Source of the DNA: Betaproteobacteria bacterium UBA5582
GTDB taxonomy: Bacteria; Pseudomonadota; Gammaproteobacteria; Burkholderiales; Rhodocyclaceae
Direction of reading: 5' to 3'
DNA: 64,000 nt
Assembly (NCBI GenBank): GCA_002425245.1
Contig: DILW01000171.1
Coordinates: 1 to 64,000 of the forward strand
Part shown: in pieces, positions 1-9,535 of the stretch
Position numbering within the stretch: position 1 is the first letter of the stretch
How the letters are laid out: each line of letters starts with the position of its first letter
The notes under the pieces: generated by a model
Seen by the model: the letters and a program-made list of their open reading frames with translations, nothing else
Databases searched by the model: none
Told to the model about the DNA's origin: nothing
Made by a program: the position numbers and the translations under genes

Positions 1-128
1 ATGTGCCGCTGCCGCAGAGGCCGGCGGCGCTGCTCGAATGGACGGCGTTCGCGCTGGCCGCCGGCAGCGTGCTGATCGGCCTGGGCGCGGCCCCGCTGCT
101 CGCCCTGATCGCCGGAGTCCAGCCATGA
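1..128 (+). CDS. 3' end of a membrane protein, probably an antiporter subunit
   Basis: The frame ending at the TGA at 126-128 is open back to the window edge and encodes about 41 residues with one strongly hydrophobic segment. The stop overlaps the ATG of the next gene (ATGA), so the two are translationally coupled. Because the next gene is a MrpD/NuoM-like proton-translocating subunit, this is probably the C-terminal helix of a sister subunit. That identification rests on context; too little is present to name it. Confidence 0.55.
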   Translation, partial: VPLPQRPAALLEWTAFALAAGSVLIGLGAAPLLALIAGVQP

Positions 129-1636
129 CCAGCAACCAGTGGCTGCCGCTGGCCGTGATCGCCTCGTCGCTGTTGCCGGGGCTGATCATCTTCGCCCTGC
201 CGGAAAAGCGCGTCGCCCTGCGCACTGCGCTCAACCTCGCCGGTGCGCTGGCCAAGGCCGGGCTGGTCGGGCTGCTCATTGCCGGCGTCGCCGCCGGAGA
301 GGAATACGGCCTGCGCCATGCCATCGCCCCCGGCATCGAAATCGTCTTCAAGGCCGACGCCCTGGCTCTGCTCTTCGTCACGCTGTCGGCCGTACTGTGG
401 CTGTTCACCACGCTGTACGCGATCGGCTATCTCGAACACGCGCCGCACCGCAGCCGTTTCTTCGGTTTCTTCAGCCTGTGCGTCACCGCGACCATGGGCA
501 TCGCCATGGCCGGCAACCTGTTCACCTTCTTCGTCTTCTACGAGTTGCTGACGCTGGCCACCTTCCCGCTGGTCGTCCATCGCGGCACGCCACAGGCCAT
601 GCGCGGCGGCAGCATCTACCTCACCTACACCCTGGCCGGCGGCGCCGCACTGCTCGCCGGCATCGTCTGGCTCGACCACCTGGCCGGCCCCGGCGAATTC
701 ACCCAGGGCGGCCTGCTCGCCACCATCCCGGGGCTGGACCCGCTGACCCTGCAGCTGATTTTCGCGCTGCTCATCGCCGGGGTCGGCGTCAAAGCCGCCA
801 TCGTGCCGCTGCACGGCTGGCTGCCGCAGGCGATGGTCGCCCCGGCGCCGGTCTCGGCGCTGCTGCACGCGGTCGCCGTGGTCAAGGCCGGCGCCTTCGG
901 CATCGTCCGCATCGTCTATGAAATCTACGGCGTCGAGTTCGCCCAGTCGCTCGGCCTGCTCCTGCCGCTGGCCATCATCGCTGCCGTCACCATCCTCTGG
1001 GGCAGTACCCGGGCGCTGTTCCAGAACGACCTGAAGAAGCGCCTGGCCTTCTCGACCGTCAGCCAGGTTTCCTACATCGTCCTCGGCGTCGCACTGTTCG
1101 GTCCGCTCGGCACCATCGGCGGCCTGGTCCACCTGGTCCATCAGGGCATCATGAAAATCACCCTGTTCTTCTGCGCCGGCAATTACGCCGAGACCCTGGG
1201 CATCCACAAGGTCAGCGAGATGAACGGCGTTGGCCGGCGCATGCCGCTGACCACACTGGCCTTCAGCATCGGCGCCCTGGGCATGATGGGCGCGCCGCTG
1301 ACCGCCGGTGCGGTGAGCAAGGCCTGGCTGTCCGACGGCGCCAGCGCCGCCGGCATGGACTGGGCAATCTGGGTGTTGTGGGGGTCGAGCCTGCTCAACG
1401 CTGCGTATTTCCTGCCCATCCTGTACCGGGCCTGGCTCAAACTGCCGCCGCCCGAGTGGCCGCACGAGGAAATCCACCCGGTCGGCCGTCGCGAAACCGC
1501 CTGGCTGCTGCTTCTGCCACCCCTGTTCACTGCGGCAATGACCTTGGGCGTCGCCCTGTTTGCTGATAGCAGCATCAGTCCACTGGCCTGGGCGCGCTTG
1601 ATTGCCAACCGGGAATACCCGAACATGGCGGAATGA
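125..1636 (+). CDS. Monovalent cation/proton antiporter subunit D-like protein (MrpD/NuoM family)
   Basis: This 503-residue polytopic membrane protein belongs to the proton-conducting antiporter superfamily shared by Mrp antiporters and complex I subunits NuoL/M/N. The two charged residues typical of the family are visible: Glu140 in the FYELLTLATFP segment and Lys223 in GVKAAIVPLHGWLPQA, with a further lysine pair in QNDLKKRLAFSTVSQ. The ATG at 125 overlaps the stop of the upstream gene, and the stop overlaps the next start, so an operon is likely. It could serve Mrp-like antiport or an ion-translocating subunit of a larger complex such as a membrane hydrogenase. The rest of the cluster lies left of the window, so the complex cannot be fixed. 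Confidence 0.85.
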   Translation: MTSNQWLPLAVIASSLLPGLIIFALPEKRVALRTALNLAGALAKAGLVGLLIAGVAAGEEYGLRHAIAPGIEIVFKADALALLFVTLSAVLWLFTTLYAIGYLEHAPHRSRFFGFFSLCVTATMGIAMAGNLFTFFVFYELLTLATFPLVVHRGTPQAMRGGSIYLTYTLAGGAALLAGIVWLDHLAGPGEFTQGGLLATIPGLDPLTLQLIFALLIAGVGVKAAIVPLHGWLPQAMVAPAPVSALLHAVAVVKAGAFGIVRIVYEIYGVEFAQSLGLLLPLAIIAAVTILWGSTRALFQNDLKKRLAFSTVSQVSYIVLGVALFGPLGTIGGLVHLVHQGIMKITLFFCAGNYAETLGIHKVSEMNGVGRRMPLTTLAFSIGALGMMGAPLTAGAVSKAWLSDGASAAGMDWAIWVLWGSSLLNAAYFLPILYRAWLKLPPPEWPHEEIHPVGRRETAWLLLLPPLFTAAMTLGVALFADSSISPLAWARLIANREYPNMAE

Positions 1637-1992
1637 AGATTTCCGCATTCCTTGGCAAACGCCCCACCACGCTGGCCCAGATCGGCATCTGGGCTGCATC
1701 CATCGTCGCCATCGGACTGATCGGCTACCTGCGCATGCATAGTCCGGCGGCCTATGAGTTCCACCTTTTCTTCGTGGTGCCAGTGCTCGCCGTCGCCTGG
1801 TTCATCGGTCTGCGGCGCGCCGCGATGCTGTCGGTGCTGGCTGCCGTGCTCTGGTATCTGGCCGAACGGCAGTTGGCCGGTGGTGGTCTCGAACGTGGTC
1901 CCTTGCTGTTCAACACGCTGCAGCGCCTCGGACTCATGCTGTCCCTTGCCTGGTTGCTCGTTCAGTTCCGCAACTTGCCGGAACGCCAATGA
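1633..1992 (+). CDS. Small membrane protein coupled to a sensor kinase
   Basis: The 119 residues contain about three hydrophobic segments (roughly 18-36, 46-70 and 92-110). The pattern FHLFFVVPVLAVAWFIG resembles the membrane-spanning sensor modules (DUF4118/MASE-like) often fused to histidine kinases. Both ends overlap neighbours by ATGA, so it is translated with the upstream antiporter gene and the downstream hybrid kinase. A role as a detached membrane module for the kinase is an inference. No catalytic motif is visible. Confidence 0.6.
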   Translation: MKISAFLGKRPTTLAQIGIWAASIVAIGLIGYLRMHSPAAYEFHLFFVVPVLAVAWFIGLRRAAMLSVLAAVLWYLAERQLAGGGLERGPLLFNTLQRLGLMLSLAWLLVQFRNLPERQ

Positions 1993-4900
1993 CAGCCTTC
2001 CGCGGCCTGGCCGCCGGTATCTGGCTGCAGATACTGGCCATCGCGCTGGGCGGCTGGCTGTTGACCCTCGCCATCAATCACCTGGACCGGGAACAAGCCG
2101 AAAAACTGGCGATGCAGCAGACCGAGGCGCAGATTCGGGCAGTTGCCACGCGCCTCGAACGTAACCTGAAGCAGTTGCTGCAGATCAATTACGACTTCGC
2201 GGCATCCCTGCCTGCCGGTCAGGAGTTGGACGACGCCCTGTTGCGTCAGATCGCCCAGAGATTGATCGATGAACAGCGCCACGTCATCAACCTGACGCTT
2301 TCGCGCCAGCTGGAAGTCGTCTTTGTACACCCCATGGCCGGCAACGAAGCCGTTCTGGGAATGAACTACAGCACCCGTCCCTACATCATGACCGGTGTGG
2401 AAAAGGCGCTGGCCTTGCGCGACACGGTACTGACCGGGCCGGTCAACCTGGTGCAGAGCGGGCGCCTCGGGCTGGTTGCCCGCACACCGGTGTATCTGCC
2501 GGCGCCGCCTGGCGAGACGGCAGCACTGAGGGGCCTGGTCTCCTCGGCCATCGACCTTGATGGCGTGCTCGCCGATGCCGGCCTGAACAGCGGACAGGGC
2601 AGTTTCAGCTTCGCCATCCGCGGTCGCGATGGCAGCGGCGCTCAGGGCGACACCTTTCTGGGCGACCCGGCCTTGTTCCGACAGGCACACGTCGCAGTCG
2701 ATGTGAATCTGCCGGGCGGACAATGGCGTCTGGCCGCCGCGCCGGCAACCAGCCCGACTGTTGACGGCTGGCGCCAGTGGCTGACCCGGGGAGTCATCGC
2801 CCTGCTGGCCCTGGCCCTGATCCTGCGCTTACTGGCCCAGGCTCGCGGCGAACAGGGCAACCCGGCATCAGCCAGGCCGACCTCGGCCCGGATCGGCTTG
2901 CGCGGCTTCCTGATCGGCTCCCTGCTGATGGTTCTCCTGCCGATCGTCGCGATCAACGGCTGGATCTCCTACGTCAACGCCCGCCAGACCGCTGACCGCA
3001 TGTCACTGAGCGTCGCCGATACCCTCGGCGAACGCATCCACGACCGGGTGACAGCATTTTTCGATGTCCCCAAACGCGTTGTCGCCTTCAATGTCGAACA
3101 GGCGCGTGCCGGTTTGCTGACCGCCGACAGGCGCGAGCAGATGATGCGGAATTTCCTCCTGCAGATTCGCCAGCACCCTCATCTGACCTTCATTTCTGCC
3201 GGCATGGACGACGGCGAATATTACGCCGGCAGTCGGCCACCGCTGGGTGCCGACCGTGGCCTGCGCCTTTTGCACGCCCGGATTGCCGACGGGCGGGCGA
3301 TGCAGATTTTCCGTGTTGACGACGCCGGCCGGCCGACAACACTGGTGTCACCGGCCAGCAAGGCATTCGACGCACGCACCCGACCCTGGTTCGTGACCGC
3401 CCGCGACACCGGGCGGATGGCCTGGTACCCGGTCTATCGCTACGCCATCAACGACAGCCTGGGCGCCTACGACAGCCTTGGCATCGGCATGTCAGCACCG
3501 CTCCACGATGCTTCCGGACGCTTTTTCGGCGTCACCACTGCCGATATCGCGCTGTCCCAGCTATCGACCCTGCTCGACGATATCGCGGCCGGTGGAATCG
3601 CCTTCATCACCGAAAGCGACGGCAAACTGCTCGCCACTTCGGGGAAACACGCGATTTACCGCAGTGATGGCGATGCCGGCCGGATTGCACTCGCCAATAG
3701 CGACGACCCGCGCTTGCGCGCCGCTGCCGGCGTGATCGATGGCGATGGCCGGCCCGAAGGCAGCGCCTTCGTCGATATCGATGGCGAACGCCACCTGGTC
3801 GACTGGCGCCATCACCGCCTGGAACACGGACAGGCGCTGCGCATCGGCTTGGTCCTGCCACAAACCCATTTCGCCACGCTGGCCAGCAGCCTGCTACAGA
3901 ACGTCGTCGCCCTCGGGCTGTTGATTTCCGCCTTTGGCATTTTCATCGGCCTGCTCGCCAGCGACTGGGTGTCGCGCCCGCTGATCCGCCTGTCGCGCGC
4001 GGCAGCCGGGATCGCCGCGGGTAACTGGCAGGGCGGCGGCAGCGACAATACCCCGGTACGGGAAGTGGCCAGCCTGTATGCGGCCATCGACGACATGTCC
4101 CGTCAACTGCGCGAGCATAACGACAGCCTGGAACGTCAGGCGGCCGAATTGCGCAGCAGCAACACCCGCATGGAGCGCGAAATCGCCGAACGGATGCGCT
4201 CCGAAGCCCGGGTCCAGGCACTCAACGTCGAGCTCGAAATCGCCAACCGGACCCTGCAGCAAGCCAAGGAAGCGGCCGAGGCGGCCAACCAGGCGAAATC
4301 GGCCTTCCTCGCCAACATGAGCCATGAACTGCGAACCCCCATGCACGGCATCATGGGCATGATCTCCCTGGTCCGCAGCCGGATCACCGATGCCCGGCTC
4401 GGACACCAGCTCGAACGCGCGATGGAAGCCGCCAACCGGCTCTTGCTGATCGTCAATGACGTTCTCGACCTGTCGAAAATCGAAGCCGACCGCCTGGCAC
4501 TGGAAAACCTCAGCTTCCGCCTCGCGCCGGTACTTGAACACGTACATGAGTTGCTGCGTCTGAAGGCCGCCCAGAAACAGATCGGGTACCACATTGCGCC
4601 GTTGCCGGCCGAAGCCGGCGGCAACCTGCGCGGCGACCCGTTGCGGCTCGAACAGGTGCTCACCAACCTCGCCGGCAACGCCATCAAGTTCACCGAGCAC
4701 GGGGAGGTTTCCGTTGGCGTCTCGGTGCTCGAGTCGACCGCGGACAGCTGCCTGCTACGCTTCGACGTCCGCGACACCGGCATCGGCATCGAACCTGCCC
4801 AGAGACAGCGCCTGTTCGACGCCTTCGAGCAGGCCGACAGTTCAACCACCCGCAGATACGGCGGCACCGGACTGGGGCTGACGATCAGCCGGAAACTGGT

Positions 4901-5444
4901 GCACCTGATGGGCGGCGAGATCGAAGTGGACAGTACGCCCGGCAAGGGCAGTTGCTTCTGGTTCACCCTGCGTTTCGGCAAGGAAGCAGCGGGCGGCCAA
5001 CCGGCGCCGGCAGAAGCCGGCAAGGACGATGCGGAAACCCAGCTCGCCCGCCGCCATGCAGGCTGCCGCGTCCTGCTCGCCGAGGACGAACCGATCAATC
5101 AGGAAGTCGCCCTGGGCCTGCTTGAAGGCACGGGCATCGACATCGATCTGGCCGGCGACGGCCAGGTCGCCATCGAACTGGCACGCCGGCACAGCTACGC
5201 CTTGATCCTGATGGACATGCAGATGCCGATCATCAACGGCCTCGAAGCCAGCCGCTCAATCCGCGACGACAGCCTGAACCGGCATACCCCGATCCTGGCC
5301 ATGACCGCCAATGCATCCGCCGCCGACCGCCAGCGCTGCCTGGAGGCGGGCATGAACGACCACATCGGCAAACCGGTCGATCCCGACCAATTGTTCTCGC
5401 TCATGCTTTACTGGCTGGACGCCGCAAAAAAAGCCGAAGACTGA
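1989..5444 (+). CDS. Hybrid sensor histidine kinase with two periplasmic regions, HAMP and receiver domain
   Basis: This is a 1151-residue membrane kinase. In order: a first membrane segment (about 7-28), a periplasmic Cache-like region, two membrane segments around 262-325, a second long Cache-like periplasmic region (about 330-630), a membrane segment (about 635-660), HAMP, coiled coil, and a HisKA domain with the H-box MSHELRTPMHGIMG and phosphoacceptor His779. A HATPase domain follows (DTGIGI and GGTGLGL motifs), then a receiver domain with phosphoacceptor Asp1076 in LMDMQMP. Two tandem sensing regions are unusual and suggest binding of small extracellular ligands. The start overlaps the preceding stop. 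The gene ends in a strong terminator. Its output partner is not encoded next to it. Confidence 0.93.
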   Translation: MTAFRGLAAGIWLQILAIALGGWLLTLAINHLDREQAEKLAMQQTEAQIRAVATRLERNLKQLLQINYDFAASLPAGQELDDALLRQIAQRLIDEQRHVINLTLSRQLEVVFVHPMAGNEAVLGMNYSTRPYIMTGVEKALALRDTVLTGPVNLVQSGRLGLVARTPVYLPAPPGETAALRGLVSSAIDLDGVLADAGLNSGQGSFSFAIRGRDGSGAQGDTFLGDPALFRQAHVAVDVNLPGGQWRLAAAPATSPTVDGWRQWLTRGVIALLALALILRLLAQARGEQGNPASARPTSARIGLRGFLIGSLLMVLLPIVAINGWISYVNARQTADRMSLSVADTLGERIHDRVTAFFDVPKRVVAFNVEQARAGLLTADRREQMMRNFLLQIRQHPHLTFISAGMDDGEYYAGSRPPLGADRGLRLLHARIADGRAMQIFRVDDAGRPTTLVSPASKAFDARTRPWFVTARDTGRMAWYPVYRYAINDSLGAYDSLGIGMSAPLHDASGRFFGVTTADIALSQLSTLLDDIAAGGIAFITESDGKLLATSGKHAIYRSDGDAGRIALANSDDPRLRAAAGVIDGDGRPEGSAFVDIDGERHLVDWRHHRLEHGQALRIGLVLPQTHFATLASSLLQNVVALGLLISAFGIFIGLLASDWVSRPLIRLSRAAAGIAAGNWQGGGSDNTPVREVASLYAAIDDMSRQLREHNDSLERQAAELRSSNTRMEREIAERMRSEARVQALNVELEIANRTLQQAKEAAEAANQAKSAFLANMSHELRTPMHGIMGMISLVRSRITDARLGHQLERAMEAANRLLLIVNDVLDLSKIEADRLALENLSFRLAPVLEHVHELLRLKAAQKQIGYHIAPLPAEAGGNLRGDPLRLEQVLTNLAGNAIKFTEHGEVSVGVSVLESTADSCLLRFDVRDTGIGIEPAQRQRLFDAFEQADSSTTRRYGGTGLGLTISRKLVHLMGGEIEVDSTPGKGSCFWFTLRFGKEAAGGQPAPAEAGKDDAETQLARRHAGCRVLLAEDEPINQEVALGLLEGTGIDIDLAGDGQVAIELARRHSYALILMDMQMPIINGLEASRSIRDDSLNRHTPILAMTANASAADRQRCLEAGMNDHIGKPVDPDQLFSLMLYWLDAAKKAED

Positions 5445-5456
5445 GCTTCGGCTTTT
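5429..5456. terminator. Bidirectional intrinsic terminator between the kinase gene and ybiT
   Basis: AAAAGCCGAAG (5429-5439) pairs perfectly with CTTCGGCTTTT (5446-5456) around a 6-base loop. The kinase stop codon (5442-5444) lies inside the loop. Flanking A and T runs make it functional in both directions, which fits the convergent genes. Confidence 0.88.
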
Positions 5457-5475
5457 CCGGTGAGGGCAGCGGCTT

Positions 5476-7098
5476 TTACTCGACGCCGAGCGAAGCCAGG
5501 TAATCCTCGTAGCCGCCGAGGTAATCGACGATGCGGCCGTCGCCCTTGACCTCCAGCACGCGGGTGGCGAGCGAGGAGACGAATTCGCGGTCGTGCGAGA
5601 CGAAGACCAGGGTGCCGTTGAACTTTTCCAGGCCGCTGTTGAGCGCCTCGATCGATTCCATGTCGAGGTGGTTGGTCGGTTCGTCGAGCACCAGCACGTT
5701 CGGCTTCTGCAGCATCAAGCGGCCGAACAGCATGCGGCCCTGCTCGCCGCCGGAAATCACGTTGACCGACTTCTTCTGCTCGTCGCCGGAGAACAGCAGG
5801 CGGCCGAGGGTGCCGCGGACCAGGGTTTCCAGGTCGCCGCCTTCCTCGATCGAGGCGCGGGCGTAGCCGACGATCCAGTCGGTCAGGCTCTGGCCGCCGG
5901 CGAATTCGGCGCTGTGGTCTTGCGCGTAGTAGCCGGGCCTGGCCTTTTCCGCCCACTTCAGCGTGCCGTACTGCGGCTGCAGCTCGCCCATCAGCAGCTT
6001 GAGGAAGGTCGTCTTGCCGACGCCGTTCTCGCCGATCACGGCGATCTTCTCGCCGCCGTTGATGGTCAGCGTCAGGTTGTCGAAGATCTTGCGCTCGCCG
6101 CCTTCGTAGGCAAACGTCAGGTTCTCGATCTCGACCGCCTGGCGGTGCAGCTTCTGCTTCTCGTCGTAGTCGAAACGGATCCACGGGTACTGGCGCGACG
6201 ACGGCTTGACGTCTTCCGGCTTCAGCTTGTCGATCAGCTTGAGACGGCTGGTCGCCTGCTTGGCCTTGGAGGCGTTGGCCGAGAAGCGGCGGACGAAGGT
6301 CTGCAGTTCGGCGATCCGTTCCTTGGCCTTGGCGTTGGCCTGCGACTGGCGCTCGCGCGCCTGCTGCGCAGCTTCCATGAAGTCGTCGTAGTTGCCGGCG
6401 TAGGTGGTGATCTTGCCGTAGTCGAGGTCGGCCATGTGGGTGCAGACCTGGTTCAGGAAGTGGCGATCGTGGGAGATGATGATCATCGTCGAGTCACGAT
6501 TGTTGAGCACGTCTTCCAGCCAGCGGATGGTGTTGATGTCGAGGTTGTTGGTCGGTTCGTCGAGCAGCAGGATGTCCGGGTTGGCGAACAGCGCCTGGCA
6601 GAGCAGCACGCGCAGCTTCCAGCCGGGGGCGACCTCGCTCATCGGGCCGTTGTGCTGGCTGGTCGGGATGCCGACGCCGAGCAGCAGTTCGCCGGCGCGC
6701 GATTCGGCGGTGTAGCCGTCGTACTCGCCGACCTTGCCTTCCAGCTCGGCGGCGCGCATGTAGTCGTCCTCGCTCGCTTCCGGGTTGGCGTAGATCGCGT
6801 CGCGTTCCTGGATCGCGCTCCACAACTCCTCGTGGCCCATCATGACGACGTCGAGGACGCGCATGTCCTCGTAGGCGAACTGGTCCTGGCGCAGGTAGGC
6901 CATGCGCTCGTTGACGTCCTTGGAGACGTTGCCGGCGGACGGTTCGAGCGCCCCGCACAGGATCTTCATGAAGGTCGATTTGCCGGCGCCGTTGGCACCG
7001 ATCAGGCCATAACGGTAGCCTTCGCCAAACTTGACGTTGACGTTTTCAAAGAGGGGCTTGGCCCCGAATTGCATGGTGATGTTGGCAGCAACGAGCAC
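5476..7098 (-). CDS. ybiT: ABC-F family ATPase YbiT
   Basis: A 540-residue soluble protein with two ABC ATPase cassettes and no membrane domain. Walker A motifs are GANGAGKST (near residue 35) and GENGVGKTT. The first signature region has the YbiT-specific form MSEVAPGWKLR, and the second is ISGGEQGRM. Both Walker B regions carry LDEPTN. The interdomain linker is rich in charged residues and in RFSANASKAKQATSR, as in E. coli YbiT, which it resembles along its whole length. ABC-F proteins bind the ribosomal E site and act on stalled or slowed elongation complexes. The ATG at 7098 gives the expected N-terminus MLVAANITMQFG. It is divergent from gshA. Confidence 0.95.
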   Translation of the reverse strand: MLVAANITMQFGAKPLFENVNVKFGEGYRYGLIGANGAGKSTFMKILCGALEPSAGNVSKDVNERMAYLRQDQFAYEDMRVLDVVMMGHEELWSAIQERDAIYANPEASEDDYMRAAELEGKVGEYDGYTAESRAGELLLGVGIPTSQHNGPMSEVAPGWKLRVLLCQALFANPDILLLDEPTNNLDINTIRWLEDVLNNRDSTMIIISHDRHFLNQVCTHMADLDYGKITTYAGNYDDFMEAAQQARERQSQANAKAKERIAELQTFVRRFSANASKAKQATSRLKLIDKLKPEDVKPSSRQYPWIRFDYDEKQKLHRQAVEIENLTFAYEGGERKIFDNLTLTINGGEKIAVIGENGVGKTTFLKLLMGELQPQYGTLKWAEKARPGYYAQDHSAEFAGGQSLTDWIVGYARASIEEGGDLETLVRGTLGRLLFSGDEQKKSVNVISGGEQGRMLFGRLMLQKPNVLVLDEPTNHLDMESIEALNSGLEKFNGTLVFVSHDREFVSSLATRVLEVKGDGRIVDYLGGYEDYLASLGVE

Positions 7099-7244
7099 GA
7101 CGATTCCGATCCGGCAAGTATTTCAATAAGGGCGGGATTTTACCCTTTTTGCGTGCCCCGCCGCGGCCGCCCGCCCCATTTTTGTGCACCGCGGTGTAAC
7201 ATCGCGGCCGACAATAACGCGCAAAAAACCCTGGAGACAGCCCC

Positions 7245-8519
7245 ATGGTCCCCCATCTCACCACCGCCCTGACCGGCCCGCTACTCGAACTCGAACGACG
7301 CTTCCTCGAAGCCAGTCCGCAGATCGAACACTGGCTGCGCGGACAGTGGCTGGAACACACCCCGCCCTTCTATTCCTCGGTCGACCTGCGCAACTCCGGC
7401 TTCAAGCTGGCGCCGGTCGATACCAACCTCTTCCCCGGCGGTTTCAACAACCTCAACCCGGCCTTCCTGCCGCTGTGCGTGCAGGCGGCGATGAGCGCAA
7501 TCGAGAAGTTCTGCCCGGACGCCCGGCGCCTGCTGCTGATTCCCGAAAACCACACGCGCAACCAGTTCTACCTGCAGAACGTCGCCCAGATCGCCGCCGT
7601 GCTCAAACAGACCGGGCTGGAAGTGCGCATCGGTTCGCTGATCCCCGACCTCGCCGGGCCGACCCCGGTCGACCTGCCCAACGGTCAGCAACTGCTGCTC
7701 GAACCGCTGGTCCGCAAGGGCAACCGGGTTGGCGTCGCCGGTTTTGAACCCTGCGCGATCCTGCTCAACAACGACCTGTCGGCCGGCATTCCGGAAGTTC
7801 TCGGCAATCTCGACGAACAGTACGTGCTGCCGCCGTTGCACGCCGGCTGGGCGGTGCGCCGCAAATCCAACCACTTTGCTGCCTACGACGAGGTCGCCAA
7901 CGACTTCGCCCGCGAAATCGGGATCGACCCGTGGCGCATCAACCCGACCTTCTCGGTCTGCCGCTCGGTCAATTTCCACGAACGCCAGGGCGAGGAATGC
8001 CTGGCCGCCAATGTCCAGGCCGTGCTCGACCTCGTCGCCGAGAAATATCGCGAATACGGCATCACCGAAACCCCTTACGTGGTCGTCAAGGCCGACGCCG
8101 GCACCTACGGCATGGGGGTGATGACGGTGCGCAACGTGGACGAGGTGATCGCCCTCAACCGCAAGCAGCGCAACAAGATGAGCGTGGTCAAGGAAGGCCT
8201 GGAAGTCTCCGAAGTCCTGATCCAGGAAGGCGTGCATTCCTTCGAGACGGTCAATGAGGCGGTCGCCGAGCCGGTCGTCTACATGATCGACCGCTACGTC
8301 GTCGGCGGCTTCTACCGCGTCCATACCGGTCGCGGCAAGGACGAGAACCTCAACGCACCGGGCATGCATTTCGAGCCGCTGGCTTTCGAAACCGGCTGCA
8401 ACCTGCCCGACTACCGCTGCGGCAACCCCGACTCGCCGCCCAACCGCTTCTACGCCTACGGCGTCGTCGCCCGCCTGGCCTGCCTGGCGGCGGCGGTCGA
8501 GCTGGAAAACACGGGCTAG
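7245..8519 (+). CDS. gshA: Glutamate--cysteine ligase, beta-proteobacterial type
   Basis: This 424-residue enzyme ligates glutamate and cysteine, the first step of glutathione synthesis, in the cytoplasm. It belongs to the distinct gshA family found in betaproteobacteria, which is unrelated in sequence to E. coli GshA; typical stretches are SVDLRNSGFKLAPVDTNLFP and VVVKADAGTYGMGVMTV. A Shine-Dalgarno GGAG lies about 10 bases before the ATG. It is followed after 5 bases by gshB, forming a two-step biosynthetic operon. Confidence 0.95.
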   Translation: MVPHLTTALTGPLLELERRFLEASPQIEHWLRGQWLEHTPPFYSSVDLRNSGFKLAPVDTNLFPGGFNNLNPAFLPLCVQAAMSAIEKFCPDARRLLLIPENHTRNQFYLQNVAQIAAVLKQTGLEVRIGSLIPDLAGPTPVDLPNGQQLLLEPLVRKGNRVGVAGFEPCAILLNNDLSAGIPEVLGNLDEQYVLPPLHAGWAVRRKSNHFAAYDEVANDFAREIGIDPWRINPTFSVCRSVNFHERQGEECLAANVQAVLDLVAEKYREYGITETPYVVVKADAGTYGMGVMTVRNVDEVIALNRKQRNKMSVVKEGLEVSEVLIQEGVHSFETVNEAVAEPVVYMIDRYVVGGFYRVHTGRGKDENLNAPGMHFEPLAFETGCNLPDYRCGNPDSPPNRFYAYGVVARLACLAAAVELENTG

Positions 8520-8524
8520 GGGGA

Positions 8525-9535
8525 ATGCAGCTCAGTTTCGCCAAGGAGATGTCCGACCCGGGCCGCAGCCTGTCGCTGGCCTTTGTCGTCGATCCGCTGG
8601 CGAGCCGCAAGGCTTTCAACGACTCTGGCGTGGCCCTGATGCGCGCCGCCCAGCGCCATGGCCATGAAGTGTTTGCCATCGAGGCCGCCTCGCTCGCCTG
8701 GCGCCGGCCGGAACCCGGCCACCCCGGCGGCGTTTTCGGCGAGCTGATCCACCTTCACTTGCGCCCCGACGACCACGACTGGTACCGCGAGACCGGCCGC
8801 GAATGGCGACCGCTGAAAGGGCTGGACGCCGTCATCGTCCGTCTCGACCCACCGCTTGACCGCGAATTCCTCGCCGCCACCTGGCTGCTGGAGCGGGCCG
8901 AAGCCGACGGCGTGCGCGTCATCAACCGACCGCGCGCCCTGCGCGAACATGCTGAAAAGGTCGCCATCGCCGAGTTTCCGCAGTTCGCCCCGGCCAGCCT
9001 GATCGCCCGCGACATGGGCCTGATCCAGCGCTTCATCGACGAGCAGCGCGACGTCATCGTCAAGCCGCTCGACGGCAACGGCAAGGTACCGGTCTTTCGC
9101 GTGCATCGCAACGACCCCAACCGCAACGTCATCGTCGAAACGCTGACCGACAACGGCAACCGCACCATCATGGCGCAGGTGCACCTGCCCGAGATCGCCC
9201 GCGGCGACAAACGCCTCCTGCTGATTGCCGGCAAGCTCGTCCCCTGGTGCCTGGCGCGCATTCCCAAGGCCGGCGAGACACGCGGCAGCCTGGCCGCCGG
9301 CGGCACTGGCGTCGCTCAGGAAATCAGTGCCCACGACCGCCACATCGGCGAAACCCTCGGCCCCTTGCTGCTCAAGCGCGGTCTGCTGATCGTCGGCCTC
9401 GACATCATTGGCGACGCGCTTACCGGCATCAACGTCACCGACCCTGCCGGCATGGTCGAAATCCGCCAGCAAAGCGGATTCGATTCGGCCGGCGCCTGCA
9501 TCACTGCCATCGAACACGCATGCGGACTCTCCTGA
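8525..9535 (+). CDS. gshB: Glutathione synthase
   Basis: A 336-residue ATP-grasp enzyme that adds glycine to gamma-glutamylcysteine. The N-terminal preATP-grasp domain starts around SLAFVVDPLASRKAFNDSG. The ATP-grasp core carries DVIVKPLDGNGKVPVFR, and the C-terminus carries GLDIIGDALTGINVTDPAG, both typical of GshB. It lies 5 bases after gshA. Its 3' end overlaps apbE by 16 bases. Confidence 0.96.
   Translation: MQLSFAKEMSDPGRSLSLAFVVDPLASRKAFNDSGVALMRAAQRHGHEVFAIEAASLAWRRPEPGHPGGVFGELIHLHLRPDDHDWYRETGREWRPLKGLDAVIVRLDPPLDREFLAATWLLERAEADGVRVINRPRALREHAEKVAIAEFPQFAPASLIARDMGLIQRFIDEQRDVIVKPLDGNGKVPVFRVHRNDPNRNVIVETLTDNGNRTIMAQVHLPEIARGDKRLLLIAGKLVPWCLARIPKAGETRGSLAAGGTGVAQEISAHDRHIGETLGPLLLKRGLLIVGLDIIGDALTGINVTDPAGMVEIRQQSGFDSAGACITAIEHACGLS

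Noticed and set aside
5593..7272. Long plus-strand open frame of 559 codons opposite ybiT
   Set aside because: It is an antisense shadow caused by high-GC codon usage; the minus-strand product matches YbiT over its whole length.
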